From assembly GCA_938009235.1 (NCBI GenBank), contig CALLIK010000013.1, forward strand, positions 55,778 through 119,777: a stretch of 64,000 bases of DNA. Direction: 5' to 3'. This document shows, piece after piece, positions 45,348 through 55,349 of the stretch (position 1 is its first letter; each line of letters opens with the position of its first letter). This DNA is from an uncultured Caulobacterales bacterium (GTDB taxonomy: Bacteria > Pseudomonadota > Alphaproteobacteria > Caulobacterales > Maricaulaceae). Below the pieces are notes generated by a model that had not been told where the DNA came from, did not search any database, and saw only the letters and a program-made list of their open reading frames with translations. A program made the translations under genes and the position numbers.

Positions 45348-48300
45348 ATGAGCCATCCTTCCGTCTATAATATGCCGTCGGGCGTTCCATTTCTGGAAAC
45401 ACTGGCGCATGGACTAAGGCGGCGGTTTGGGGATGATTTACAGTCGGGACTTATCCTCTTGCCAACGCGCCGCGCGGTGCGTGGGTTGGGCGATGCCTTT
45501 GTAGCGTCTGCCGCACAAGATGGCGTGCAGGCGACCTTGCTGCCGCGCCTACGGCCATTGGCGGATATTGACCCAGAAGAACCACCATTCGAGCCAGGCG
45601 AATTAATTGGCAAAGTGCGCCCCGCAATAGATGGAACGCAGCGCCGATTTGAAATGGCGCGAGTTGTTGCGGCCTATCATGAACGCGCGATGGATTTGCC
45701 GTTGGATGCCGCGACTGCGCTGGCGATGGCTGATCCGCTTCTCGCGATCCTAGATGATGCTGCGCTCGAAGAAGCGAAGCTGACTGAGAGTGACGGTTGG
45801 GCGAGATTGATGGGTGAGGCTGCTAAACATTTTCAAGATGCTGCGACTCTATATCGGATTATTCAAGATTTTTGGCCTGCGCGTTTGGCCGAGTTAAATA
45901 TGGAAGAACCACAGACGCGAAAGGTGAAACTCCTCAACGCATTGGTGGATCATTGGACTGAAACGCCGCCAGATTACCCTGTCGTTATCGCAGGCTCGAC
46001 GGGTAGTTTGAGGGCCACGCGACGCCTGATGCGGGTTGTCGCAAACCTGCCAAAAGGTATGGTCATATTACCGGGTTTCCAAGCCACGGATAATGACGAA
46101 ACATGGGACAAAATTGACGAGCAACATCCTCAATATGCGATGAAGCTCTTGATCCAAGGACTAAATGTTGAACGGGGTCAGGTCCAAGATTTTCAATCTC
46201 AATTTGTTGATATTGAAAAGCAAAACCAGAGCGGCAAAGACACGCTTCGCCTCGCGAGAACACGCGTCCTCGAAGAGGCGCTTGTACCTGCGTCCCGAAC
46301 TGCGGATTGGTTGGAGCGGATCAAAAAACTGGAAGCCGATTTTGGTTCAGAAATTTTCGACCAAGCCACGGAAGGCCTCTCCCTTATTGAAGCGAGGTCT
46401 GATGCCGAAGAAGCCCTAGCGATCTCTCTTATCTTGCGCGAAACCCTAGAGACGCCAGGGCAAACCGCCGCGCTTGTGACACCTGATCAAGTCTTAGCTC
46501 GCCGCGTGAGAGCGCGTTTGGACCGTTGGAATGTCGGCGTTGATATGTCCCAAGGTGAACCTCTGGCTGAGACAAAGATTGGTGTATTTTTGGACGCCGT
46601 TCTCGCTATCTCGCAAAATCCCGAAGGCCCATTAGAAAAAGCGGTGATGTTCGGTCATAGCCTGACGGCGTTAGGGCAAAGGCCGCATGATGTATTGGAC
46701 GCGTGGCAACCGATTGAACGCGAGTGTTACCGTAAAGAACAAAAATTAGAGTCTGATGCGCGTGAGCCGCACGCTATTGAAACAGAGTTGAATACCGCGC
46801 TTGCGGGGCTGTTTGAACTTGATGGCAAGTCTACGTCCTCCTCTGTTTGGTTGATGGCTCTGATAGACGCCTGTGAGAAAATTGCCCGCCGCGAGGAACA
46901 TGCGGGAAGCCATTTCCTGTGGCGAGGCGAAACGGGTGAACGCGCGGCGCAATTATTGGAACAGATTATCGTCTATGGCGATTATTTACCTGATGTAGAT
47001 GCCAAAGGATTTCTACGTTTGATGCGTCAGTTGATGACAGGCATTGTTGTGCGTCCACGCGGCGGCACGCATCCACGGCTCTCTATTTTGGGGCCCTTAG
47101 AAGCCCGTATGTTATCGGCAGATGTGATTGTCTTGGGCGGATTAAATGAAGGTCTCTGGCCTGCAACGCCAACGCCCGGACCCTTTCTGTCTCGCGGTAT
47201 GCGTAGAGAAATGAAATTGTCATTGCCAGAGCGCCGCTATGGTTTGGCCGCGCATGACTTCTTTGAATTATCAGCCAATCCGACAGTGTACCTCACGCGG
47301 TCAAAACGATCAGAGTCTGGCCCAACAATTGCGTCTCGTTGGGTGTGGCGTTTGCAAACATTGCTGCAAGGTGCTGTCGGGGAAGATGGGTTTAAGCAAA
47401 GACTGGGGACAGCTGATCATTATGTGAATTGGGCGCAAAAATTAGATTATGTATCTGCTGATGCCGTAGTTGCTGCGAAAGAACCTAAACCGACGCCTAA
47501 TAAGGTAGATCGTTGGAATACAGATAAAGGCCGTAGCCTCTCGATTACAGAGGTCAAAACCCTCATTCGTGATCCTTATTCGATTTACGGGAAACATGTC
47601 TTGGGACTTCGACGTTTGCAGGATTTAGGACAAGAGCTTGGACCGTCAGAATTTGGGTCTGCCATTCATCTGGGCATCGAGAAGTTTCTAATCGAACATA
47701 AGTCTCCCTTATCTGAAGCGCATGATTTGATTTTGGTTGAGGCTCTAAATGACGCTTTTGAACTTTACGGATATAGTCCTGAAGTCATCGCCAAAGAACG
47801 AGCGAGATTTGAAAACATCGCATCGGCGTTGCGATTGGAATTAAATGCACGTGAGGCTGACAGTTATAAAATTGTAGGATTGGAAGTCTGGGGGCAGGCC
47901 AATATTCCTGATCGTAATTTCACCATTCGCGGTAAAATGGATTTCGTGGAACAAGGCATCGAAGGCTACGGCTTTGTGGATTTCAAAACAGGCTCGCCTG
48001 CGGGTGACAAAGAAGTCGCAGCAGGTTTTGATCCACAACTCCCGCTCGCGGCCTATATTTTGCGAGAGGGCGGTTTGAAGGGTCACAAAGCGGCCAACAC
48101 CGCACGGCTTGGCTATCTGCGCGTCAAAGGCTCGAATGATGATTTCAAATATACGTTGATTGGAAAACTAAAATCCGTCGACGAGTTGACGGATGATTCC
48201 ATCGAAACCTTGACCAAATTGATTGATCGATTTGATGATCCAAATACGCCGTATGAATCTCAAGTGCGTTCACAATATACGAATAGTTGGTCAGACTTTG

Positions 48301-48359
48301 ATGATCTTGCGCGGCGGGATGAATGGGCTGGCATAGCAGGAGGCACGAAAGATGTTTAA
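45348..48359 (+). CDS. addB: AddB subunit of double-strand-break repair helicase-nuclease
   Basis: A 1003-residue AddB of the alphaproteobacterial type. It opens with a UvrD-like N-terminal part (LILLPTRRAVRGLGDAFV), passes through ILGPLEARMLSADVIVLGGL and LNEGLWPATPTPGPFLSRGM, and ends in a RecB-like nuclease domain with GSAIHLGIEKFL and YGFVDFKTGSP. The four cysteines that hold an Fe-S cluster in Firmicute AddB are not evident. With AddA it processes broken ends for RecA loading. It overlaps addA by eight bases. Confidence 0.94.
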   Translation: MSHPSVYNMPSGVPFLETLAHGLRRRFGDDLQSGLILLPTRRAVRGLGDAFVASAAQDGVQATLLPRLRPLADIDPEEPPFEPGELIGKVRPAIDGTQRRFEMARVVAAYHERAMDLPLDAATALAMADPLLAILDDAALEEAKLTESDGWARLMGEAAKHFQDAATLYRIIQDFWPARLAELNMEEPQTRKVKLLNALVDHWTETPPDYPVVIAGSTGSLRATRRLMRVVANLPKGMVILPGFQATDNDETWDKIDEQHPQYAMKLLIQGLNVERGQVQDFQSQFVDIEKQNQSGKDTLRLARTRVLEEALVPASRTADWLERIKKLEADFGSEIFDQATEGLSLIEARSDAEEALAISLILRETLETPGQTAALVTPDQVLARRVRARLDRWNVGVDMSQGEPLAETKIGVFLDAVLAISQNPEGPLEKAVMFGHSLTALGQRPHDVLDAWQPIERECYRKEQKLESDAREPHAIETELNTALAGLFELDGKSTSSSVWLMALIDACEKIARREEHAGSHFLWRGETGERAAQLLEQIIVYGDYLPDVDAKGFLRLMRQLMTGIVVRPRGGTHPRLSILGPLEARMLSADVIVLGGLNEGLWPATPTPGPFLSRGMRREMKLSLPERRYGLAAHDFFELSANPTVYLTRSKRSESGPTIASRWVWRLQTLLQGAVGEDGFKQRLGTADHYVNWAQKLDYVSADAVVAAKEPKPTPNKVDRWNTDKGRSLSITEVKTLIRDPYSIYGKHVLGLRRLQDLGQELGPSEFGSAIHLGIEKFLIEHKSPLSEAHDLILVEALNDAFELYGYSPEVIAKERARFENIASALRLELNAREADSYKIVGLEVWGQANIPDRNFTIRGKMDFVEQGIEGYGFVDFKTGSPAGDKEVAAGFDPQLPLAAYILREGGLKGHKAANTARLGYLRVKGSNDDFKYTLIGKLKSVDELTDDSIETLTKLIDRFDDPNTPYESQVRSQYTNSWSDFDDLARRDEWAGIAGGTKDV

Positions 48360-51300
48360 TGTGATCTCCAACATGACACCGCTAGAAAAAGCAACCCACG
48401 CACAGCGTTTGGCGGCCGACCCGTCTGGGACGCGTTTAGCTGCGGCGAATGCAGGCTCTGGGAAGACTCGCGTTTTGGTGGATCGTGTCTCTCGGATTTT
48501 GCTAGGCGGCACTGAGCCTGAAGACATACTCTGTTTGACCTACACAAAGGCTGCCGCGTCAGAAATGCAGGAACGGCTTTTTGCCACGCTTGGCGGTTGG
48601 TCGGTGTTGGATGATGCAGCCCTGCGGGATGATCTGATTACTTTATTTGGACAACCACCAGAAAGTCTCAACCCGCCAGTCGCTCTGCCGAAAGCGCGGG
48701 AGCTTTTTGCGAAAGCGTTGGAAACGCCTGAAGGTTTGAAGGTCCAAACTATCCATGCGTTCTGCGAACGTATTCTGTCACGCTTCCCTGTTGAGGCAGG
48801 AATTTTGCCGGGGTTCGAACCACTCGATGATCTCGAAATCCTAGCGTTACGCTCAGATGTTGAAACGAAAATGTTACAAGAGGCGATGAACAATCCCGAC
48901 GGAGATTTATCTGTCGCGCTTCGGCGTCTTACGGTGGTGCGGGCCGATGCGTCACTGGACGATTTATTTAAATGGATGGCTCTCAACCCGCAGAAAATCG
49001 TGGCTTGGAAAACGGTTGGCCTTGATCCCTTGGCTGAACGTTTGAACTTGGGTGAAGATCGTGATCCCAAAACTATCGCAAGCACACTTTGGGCGCGTCT
49101 GAATGTCGACGACATGCGTGGCGTTTCGAACGGATTCGCGAGCGGCGGCGCGACGGATAAGAAGAAAGGCATCTGCATTGACCTCGCCTTAGCGCAAGAC
49201 AACACGGTCGCTGCGTTGAGGCATTTAGAAGGTCTGTTTTTTACACAGAAAAAAGAACCTCTAAAAAAACTATATACTCAAAAAACGGACCAATCCGTGC
49301 AGATGTGGATAGATGAACATAATCTTGATATTATGCTCGCGATTGAACGCGTTTGGGCGGCGGATGTGTATGCCCTCACGCAAGCTGTCTTTGATTTGGC
49401 GGTTCGTTATGCAGACCTCTACACGGAAGCTAAACATCGTGCGCGTGGTTTGGATTATTCGGACCAAATCTTATTTGTGCGGCGCTTGTTGCAAAACACT
49501 GAAGCGGCAGAATGGGTGCGCTATAAATTAGATGGCGGGATTAAACATATCCTTCTGGATGAGGCGCAAGATACCTCGCCAGAGCAATGGGACATCGTCA
49601 ATATTTTGGCTGAACCTTTCTCGCAGCCCCATCCAGACGATGATCCAAATAAGCCTCGGACGCTCTTTGCGGTGGGAGATGAGAAACAATCTATCTATGG
49701 CTTCCAAGGCGCACGGCCAGAACAATTTCTGACAGAAATTCGCAATCACTCTGAACAAGCGACTTCGGATATTCGAATGACGATGTCATTCCGGTCCACG
49801 CAACAGGTTTTGGATGTGGTCGACTCGGTCTTGTTTGATTGCGGCGGTATGCAGGAAATGTTCGACGTTGAAACCTTTCCGCCCGCAAGTGACGAAACGC
49901 GTCACATTGCGCATCGTGAGGACACTGGGCTCGTCGAACTTTGGCCTGTTACGCCCGCGCCTGACAAACTCGAAGAGAATGATCCGTGGGATACCACGCC
50001 TGTGGATTCCAAAGGCGAAGGGCATCAGATTGAGGTGTTAGCGATTAAAATTGCGGAAACTGTCAAAGCGTGGATAGATAATAAAGACCCCGTATTTGAC
50101 CGTGCGTTAAAACGAACGCGTCCGATTGAACCGCAAGATGTGTTGATCTTGGTGCGTCGCCGAGGGCCACTTTTCGACTCGGTGATCCGACAGTTGAAAC
50201 GACATGAAATTCCAATTGCAGGCGCTGATCGTTTGAAGCTTTCAGAGGCTATGATCGTCAAAGACTTGATCGCATTGTCGCGTGTGTGCCTCTTGCCGTC
50301 CGATGATTTGTCTTTGGCTGAAACTTTGAAGTCACCTTTATTCGGCTATGATGATGATCAACTGATGGCTGTGGCTATCGGGCGCAAGACGACAATTTGG
50401 GAGGCTTTGAAAGCAAAAGACCCAGCGACATTCGCAGCCTTCGAAAAGATTATAGACCTGTCGAAAACGCACACGCCTTATGATTTCTACGTGCGTGTCC
50501 TTGATATGTCTGACGCGGCAGGTCTGTCGATGCGTAAGCGGTTTTATCAACGCTTGTCTTTGGAAGCGCGCGATGCATTGGAAGCGTTCCTACATCAAGC
50601 TTTGGCACACCAAGCGAAGATGGCGCCTAACCTCCAGAGCTTTCTTCGGGCTTTCGCAAAAGGTGATGTTGAAATCAAACGTCAGCAAGACAGTAGCCTC
50701 TCCGAAGTGCGTGTGATGACGGTGCATGGCGCGAAGGGTCTCGAAGCTCCTATCGTTATTTTGCCTGACACGACGAATACGCCAACGTTGCGGGAGACAT
50801 TATATTCTGATGACGAAGACGGCTTTATCTGGCCCTATGGTACGGCCACAGCGATTGAGCAGGCAAAGGATGCGGAACGCGCAAGTATGGAGCGGGAGCA
50901 ACTTCGTTTGCTCTATGTCGCGATGACACGCGCCGAGTCGCGCTTGATCGTTTGTGGCCCTCATGTTGGCCGCGTGAATGCCGCGCTGAAACCTGGATGT
51001 TGGTATGATTGGGTGAAGCGCGGAATGGAGGCCTTAGGCGCAGATAAATATGACGCCCCGTTCCAACGTGAAGTCGATGGTAAGCTAGTCACGGGTTTAC
51101 GCTATGGACGTCTGCCCGACCCATGTGCGGCAAATGACGTGAGTGCCCCAATCCAAACCGAAAGCCTACCCGATTGGATTACGCGACCTGCCGCGGCGGA
51201 AGGGCGTCAACGCAACCGCGTGACACCATCGCATTTACTCTCGGACCCGCCTGTTGAAATGGCGGTGCGTTCGCCTGGTGGATCAAAAGACCCGAAGGTT

Positions 51301-51822
51301 TTCCGTCGCGGAAACCTGATCCATAAACTCCTCGAAGTCTTGCCAGATGTCGCGCCAGTTCGCCGCAGAGACACCGCACAAAAACTCTTATCTGGATATA
51401 CGGAACTCCCCGAAGGTTTGTCTGATCAAGTCATAGAGGAAGTCTTCGCAGTGCTTGATAACCCCGACTTCGCAGATATTTTTGCAGCAGGGTCGCGGGC
51501 TGAAGTTAGTTTGGCGGGGTCCGCCAAAGGGCTTCCTGATGGGCTGTATTTGAATGCGCAAATTGACCGCCTTTGCGTGACGGACACTGATGTTGTGATT
51601 GTGGATTACAAATCGAACCGTCCGCCGCCCTCGGACCCCAAAGATGTGTCTGATCTCTATCTTGGGCAAATGGCGGCCTATCGTGAATTGGCAAGAGAAA
51701 TTTACCCCAAACATGAGGTTCGTTGTGCATTATTATGGACAGATGTGCCGCGATTGATGGTTCTCCCCGATACGTTACTGGATGCCGCCTTGCGAAAGGT
51801 CGCTGCGCTTCCTATTTCCTGA
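48352..51822 (+). CDS. addA: AddA helicase-nuclease subunit
   Basis: A 1156-residue UvrD/Rep-type helicase with C-terminal nuclease. Motif I is AAANAGSGKTRVLVDRV, then DILCLTYTKAAASEMQERL, motif II HILLDEAQDTSPEQWDIV, LFAVGDEKQSIYGFQGA, VRVMTVHGAKGLEAPIVIL (motif V), LRLLYVAMTRAESRL (motif VI) and nuclease motif DVVIVDYKSNRPP. It unwinds and degrades broken DNA with AddB. The start lies within addB. trxA follows after 30 bases. Confidence 0.96.
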   Translation: MFNVISNMTPLEKATHAQRLAADPSGTRLAAANAGSGKTRVLVDRVSRILLGGTEPEDILCLTYTKAAASEMQERLFATLGGWSVLDDAALRDDLITLFGQPPESLNPPVALPKARELFAKALETPEGLKVQTIHAFCERILSRFPVEAGILPGFEPLDDLEILALRSDVETKMLQEAMNNPDGDLSVALRRLTVVRADASLDDLFKWMALNPQKIVAWKTVGLDPLAERLNLGEDRDPKTIASTLWARLNVDDMRGVSNGFASGGATDKKKGICIDLALAQDNTVAALRHLEGLFFTQKKEPLKKLYTQKTDQSVQMWIDEHNLDIMLAIERVWAADVYALTQAVFDLAVRYADLYTEAKHRARGLDYSDQILFVRRLLQNTEAAEWVRYKLDGGIKHILLDEAQDTSPEQWDIVNILAEPFSQPHPDDDPNKPRTLFAVGDEKQSIYGFQGARPEQFLTEIRNHSEQATSDIRMTMSFRSTQQVLDVVDSVLFDCGGMQEMFDVETFPPASDETRHIAHREDTGLVELWPVTPAPDKLEENDPWDTTPVDSKGEGHQIEVLAIKIAETVKAWIDNKDPVFDRALKRTRPIEPQDVLILVRRRGPLFDSVIRQLKRHEIPIAGADRLKLSEAMIVKDLIALSRVCLLPSDDLSLAETLKSPLFGYDDDQLMAVAIGRKTTIWEALKAKDPATFAAFEKIIDLSKTHTPYDFYVRVLDMSDAAGLSMRKRFYQRLSLEARDALEAFLHQALAHQAKMAPNLQSFLRAFAKGDVEIKRQQDSSLSEVRVMTVHGAKGLEAPIVILPDTTNTPTLRETLYSDDEDGFIWPYGTATAIEQAKDAERASMEREQLRLLYVAMTRAESRLIVCGPHVGRVNAALKPGCWYDWVKRGMEALGADKYDAPFQREVDGKLVTGLRYGRLPDPCAANDVSAPIQTESLPDWITRPAAAEGRQRNRVTPSHLLSDPPVEMAVRSPGGSKDPKVFRRGNLIHKLLEVLPDVAPVRRRDTAQKLLSGYTELPEGLSDQVIEEVFAVLDNPDFADIFAAGSRAEVSLAGSAKGLPDGLYLNAQIDRLCVTDTDVVIVDYKSNRPPPSDPKDVSDLYLGQMAAYRELAREIYPKHEVRCALLWTDVPRLMVLPDTLLDAALRKVAALPIS

Positions 51823-51852
51823 GTAACACTCGATTCATGACTGGAGGCTCCT

Positions 51853-52173
51853 ATGGCCACGACCGCCGTTACTGACAAATCTTTCGACGAAGATGTACTT
51901 AAATCCGACACGCCTGTTCTGCTTGATTTTTGGGCGGAATGGTGTGGTCCGTGTAAACGGATGGGCCCAGCTCTAGAGGAGCTATCGACTGAATTTGGCG
52001 ATAAAGTCAAAATCGCAAAAATGGATATTCAAGAAAACCCAGATATTCCAGGTAAGTTTCATGTGCGCGGTATTCCGACTTTGATGATTTTCAAAGATGG
52101 CCAAGTTGTTGCCACTAAAGTTGGCGAAATGAACAAAGCTAAATTGACAGAATGGCTCTCTGAGCACGCTTAG
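51853..52173 (+). CDS. trxA: Thioredoxin
   Basis: A 106-residue cytoplasmic thioredoxin. The redox site is WCGPC (cysteines at 31 and 34) in [16 protein letters not shown], with [19 protein letters not shown] containing the cis-proline and [18 protein letters not shown] precedes the ATG. A strong terminator follows. Its place after addA is a conserved alphaproteobacterial order. Confidence 0.97.
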   Translation: MATTAVTDKSFDEDVLKSDTPVLLDFWAEWCGPCKRMGPALEELSTEFGDKVKIAKMDIQENPDIPGKFHVRGIPTLMIFKDGQVVATKVGEMNKAKLTEWLSEHA

Positions 52174-52195
52174 TCTTTGGCGCTGATATGATTTG

Positions 52196-52224
52196 AAAGG
52201 CGGTCTTTTGGGCCGCTTTTTTTT
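52196..52224 (+). terminator. Intrinsic terminator after trxA
   Basis: Stem AAAGGCGG (52196-52203) pairs with CCGCTTTT (52213-52220, one G-U) and runs into eight T. It ends the tsaE-to-trxA gene run and lies just before the convergent folC stop. Confidence 0.88.
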
Positions 52225-52229
52225 ATGTC

Positions 52230-53537
52230 TTAAGCCGAGAGCACTTGCCCTGCGAGATAGAGCGAGCCGCAGATCAAAATACGCGGCGGTATTAGCGGCT
52301 GCGTTGGGTCTTCGCGAGACAGGGCTTCGCCTGTATTGATCGCGCGCTGAACGGCATCGGTTAAATTGCTCGCGACTTGCCCCAACATAGCGCGGTTCTC
52401 CGCGAGTTCTTTTATAGTTTCAGGCGCAAGGGCTGGCGAGCCTGGAATGTCGACGGCTACGACGCAGCTCGCGAGGCCCGTGAACGCATCCAAGAATTTT
52501 CCTGCGTCCTTATTGCCTAAAATCCCCATGACCAGAATGAGGACGCGTTCATTTCGGTCCTGTAATTCTGCCATTGTATTCGCAAGCGCGGCGGCAGCAT
52601 GAGGATTATGCCCACCGTCCAACCACAGCTCGCCGCCAGACTCTGCAACCATGTCCGCATAGAGGCCAGTGGTGAGGTTTTGCATTCGCGCAGGCCAATG
52701 CACCGCTGCGAGGCCTTTTCCAATAGCAGCGTCAGAGAGGCCGACGCTACGCGCAGCTGCGATAGCGACGCCTGCATTGTCGATTTGATGCGAGCCGATG
52801 AGCGCAGGGCGCGGGAGGTCGAGCAACACATCATCCGCGTCAAACACCAGGCGGCCTTGTTCTCGATAAGCCCGAAAATCTTCGGTCAAACAGTGTATCG
52901 GCGCACGTAGCTTTGCGGCTTCATTTCGTAACACGGCACTGACAAGGTCTTCCTGACGGCCTGTGAAAACAGGGACGTTACTTTTAATGATGCCAGCTTT
53001 CTCGCGCGCAATGCCCGCTAAGTCTCGACCTAAAAATTCGGCGTGGTCGTAATTGATTGGTGTGATGACACTTGCGACAGGATCAAAGACATTGGTCGCG
53101 TCATAGCGCCCGCCAAGGCCAACTTCGATTAAGGCATAGTCTGCGGGATGTTCTGAAAAGGCGAGGAAAGCTGCAGCGGTTGTGGCCTCAAAAAACGACA
53201 GAGGTTCACCTGCATTGGCATCCATGACCCGTTGCAAGACATCTAGTAATGCTTCATCTGAAATCTCAACGGAGCCTAGCGTAATGCGCTCATTGAAGCG
53301 CACGAGATGCGGGGAGGTATAGACATGGGCGGTCTTGCCTTCGGCTTCGATGATGGCACGTAGAAAGGCTGTCGTTGAGCCTTTACCATTCGTGCCAGAG
53401 ATATGAAGTGCGGGCGGCAGACGCAGGTGAGGGTCGCCTAGCGCCTTTAGAACGCGTTCAATGCGCCCAAGCCCAAGATCAATTTTCTTTGGGTGCAGCG
53501 CGGTGAGCTGCGCCAGCACTTGATCCAAATTAGACAT
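52230..53537 (-). CDS. folC: Bifunctional folylpolyglutamate/dihydrofolate synthase
   Basis: A 435-residue Mur-ligase-fold enzyme adding glutamate to dihydropteroate and folates. The P-loop is HISGTNGKGSTTAFLRAI; others are YTSPHLVRFNERI, LIEVGLGGRYDATNVF, ITPINYDHAEFLG, IAREKAGIIKSNVP and LWLDGGHNPHAAAAL. Last gene of the trp-accD-folC run; its start touches the accD stop within one base. Confidence 0.96.
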   Translation of the reverse strand: MSNLDQVLAQLTALHPKKIDLGLGRIERVLKALGDPHLRLPPALHISGTNGKGSTTAFLRAIIEAEGKTAHVYTSPHLVRFNERITLGSVEISDEALLDVLQRVMDANAGEPLSFFEATTAAAFLAFSEHPADYALIEVGLGGRYDATNVFDPVASVITPINYDHAEFLGRDLAGIAREKAGIIKSNVPVFTGRQEDLVSAVLRNEAAKLRAPIHCLTEDFRAYREQGRLVFDADDVLLDLPRPALIGSHQIDNAGVAIAAARSVGLSDAAIGKGLAAVHWPARMQNLTTGLYADMVAESGGELWLDGGHNPHAAAALANTMAELQDRNERVLILVMGILGNKDAGKFLDAFTGLASCVVAVDIPGSPALAPETIKELAENRAMLGQVASNLTDAVQRAINTGEALSREDPTQPLIPPRILICGSLYLAGQVLSA

Positions 53538-54415
53538 TAAGCGGGGACAGGATCTGCGACATGTTCTGGCGTTTGCTGCGTGAGCACAGCGAGAAGATCA
53601 CCCAAGACGCGGCGCATATCATTGCGCGGTACAACACGGTCAATCATGCCATGTTCTTCGAGATATTCTGCGCGTTGGAACCCTTCTGGCAATTTTTCGC
53701 GAATGGTTTCTTCAATAACGCGCGGACCTGCAAAGCAAATTAGTGCGCCAGGTTCGGCAAGATGAATATCGCCGAGCATGGCGTAACTGGCCGTGACGCC
53801 GCCCGTTGTTGGATCGCAGAGGACGACAATGTAAGGCAGTCCCGCTTCGCGGAGTTCTTGTACGGCGATGGTCGTGCGCGGCATTTGCATCAAGGACAAT
53901 GCGCCCTCTTGCATCCGTGCGCCGCCTGCGGCCGTGAAGACGACGAGTGGTAATTTATTCGCAACGGCATATTGCGCCGCCGTGATGAGGCCTTCGCCTG
54001 CCGCCATGCCTAGTGATCCGCCCATAAAGGCAAAATTCTGGACGAGGGCGACAGTTTTGATACCGCGAATTTTACCGATACCGATTGTCATGGCGTCGTC
54101 ATCACCAGTTTTGGCGCGAGCTTTTTTCAAACGATCTGTATATTTTTGATCATCTTTGAACTTCAACGGGTCTTTCGCCACAGCAGGCACGTCAATGGTT
54201 TCGAACGCGCCATCATCAAAGGTATATTGCAGGCGCAAATCTGGCCCAATGCGCATGTGATGACCCGCAGGCGTGACATGTAAAAGTCCCGCAAGATCAG
54301 CCGCAAAAACCATCTCTCCCGACTTAGGACACTTTACCCAAAGATTATCGGGCGTGTCCTTCTTGGTGAAGATCGATTTGACACCCGGAGGCGTGAGTTT
54401 TTGTAGCCAGTTCAT
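53537..54415 (-). CDS. accD: Acetyl-CoA carboxylase carboxyltransferase beta subunit
   Basis: A 292-residue crotonase-fold subunit moving the carboxyl group from biotin to acetyl-CoA. Visible are KSIFTKKDTPDNLWVKC, GHHMRIGPDLRL, AMTIGIGKIRGIKTV, FMGGSLGMAAGEG, FTAAGGARMQEGALSL and LCDPTTGGVTASYAMLGD. The four-cysteine zinc finger of E. coli AccD is reduced to one Cys (VKCPKSGEM, then VTPAGHHM), as in several alphaproteobacterial AccDs. ATG 54415 gives the standard N-terminus; an earlier frame start at 54451 is not family-like. Confidence 0.96.
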   Translation of the reverse strand: MNWLQKLTPPGVKSIFTKKDTPDNLWVKCPKSGEMVFAADLAGLLHVTPAGHHMRIGPDLRLQYTFDDGAFETIDVPAVAKDPLKFKDDQKYTDRLKKARAKTGDDDAMTIGIGKIRGIKTVALVQNFAFMGGSLGMAAGEGLITAAQYAVANKLPLVVFTAAGGARMQEGALSLMQMPRTTIAVQELREAGLPYIVVLCDPTTGGVTASYAMLGDIHLAEPGALICFAGPRVIEETIREKLPEGFQRAEYLEEHGMIDRVVPRNDMRRVLGDLLAVLTQQTPEHVADPVPA

Positions 54416-54499
54416 AGTCTTATCTTTGCCCGAAAAACGTGATGGGTGCAATCGCGATAGGTGCGAAAGCTAGTCAGCTATAGCAGCCGCAACTCGCGA

Positions 54500-55294
54500 C
54501 TAACGCGGCGTATGTGTGGCGTCAGCAAGAGAGCGGATAAGTGCCAATGCGGCCTCTGGCCCGTCTTCATGCAAAGTTTTCACGATGGAGGTTCCGACAA
54601 CTACGCCGTCTGCGTCTTTGGCGACTTCACGCGCACGTTCAGGTGTTTTGACGCCAAAGCCGACAACAACGGGCAGGTTCGCGGCGTCGCGCACGCGCGT
54701 GACTTGTTCTGTCACGAAGCCAGCTTGGGCGAAGCTGTCGCCCGTAATGCCGTTCATGGAGACATAATAAACAAAGCCCTTTGTGCCTGCGACGACCTTG
54801 GGCAAACGTTCTGCGTCTGTAGTGGGCGTGGCAAGACGAATGAGCGCGAGGTCATGCACTTCAAACGCGTCGCGCAGGTCGCCGTCTTCTTCGGGCGGCA
54901 GATCAACAATGATCGCGCCGTCTACGCCAGCGGCTTTCGCGGCGGCGGCAAATTTCACGTAACCCATGTGATGCAGCGGGTTGGCATAGCCCATGACGAT
55001 GATTGGCGTCGTGTCATTAGTTTTACGAAACTCGGACGCCATGTCCAAAACACTCGTGAGGGTCGTGCCTGACTCGCGGGCGCGAATGCCAGCGTTCTCG
55101 ATTACGATGCCGTCGGCCATTGGGTCCGTGAACGGAATGCCAAGCTCGATGATATCCACGCCTGCGTCGGGCAGGGCGTTGAGGAAAGCCTGCGACGCGG
55201 CACGGTCAGGATCACCCGCCATAATATAGGCCACAAATGCGGATTGATTAGCGGCGCGCCGCGCGGCGAATGTTTGGTCGATACGGTGGGTCAT
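54500..55294 (-). CDS. trpA: Tryptophan synthase alpha subunit
   Basis: A 264-residue TIM barrel cleaving indole-3-glycerol phosphate. The active-site residues lie in VDIIELGIPFTDPMADG, with AYIMAGDPD, PIIVMGYANPLHHMG, GAIIVDLPPEE, GFVYYVSMNGITG, VVVGFGVKTPE and VVVGTSIVK. The ATG at 55294 begins MTHRIDQTFAARR; the longer open frame to 55441 crosses into the Sel1 gene and is rejected. It is normally adjacent to trpB, but here a Sel1-repeat gene separates them. Confidence 0.97.
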   Translation of the reverse strand: MTHRIDQTFAARRAANQSAFVAYIMAGDPDRAASQAFLNALPDAGVDIIELGIPFTDPMADGIVIENAGIRARESGTTLTSVLDMASEFRKTNDTTPIIVMGYANPLHHMGYVKFAAAAKAAGVDGAIIVDLPPEEDGDLRDAFEVHDLALIRLATPTTDAERLPKVVAGTKGFVYYVSMNGITGDSFAQAGFVTEQVTRVRDAANLPVVVGFGVKTPERAREVAKDADGVVVGTSIVKTLHEDGPEAALALIRSLADATHTPR

Positions 55295-55349
55295 GACGTG
55301 AGGCTTTAAGAGCGGATGAGAGGATTTTCCAGCGTAAAATCGCGGCGAT

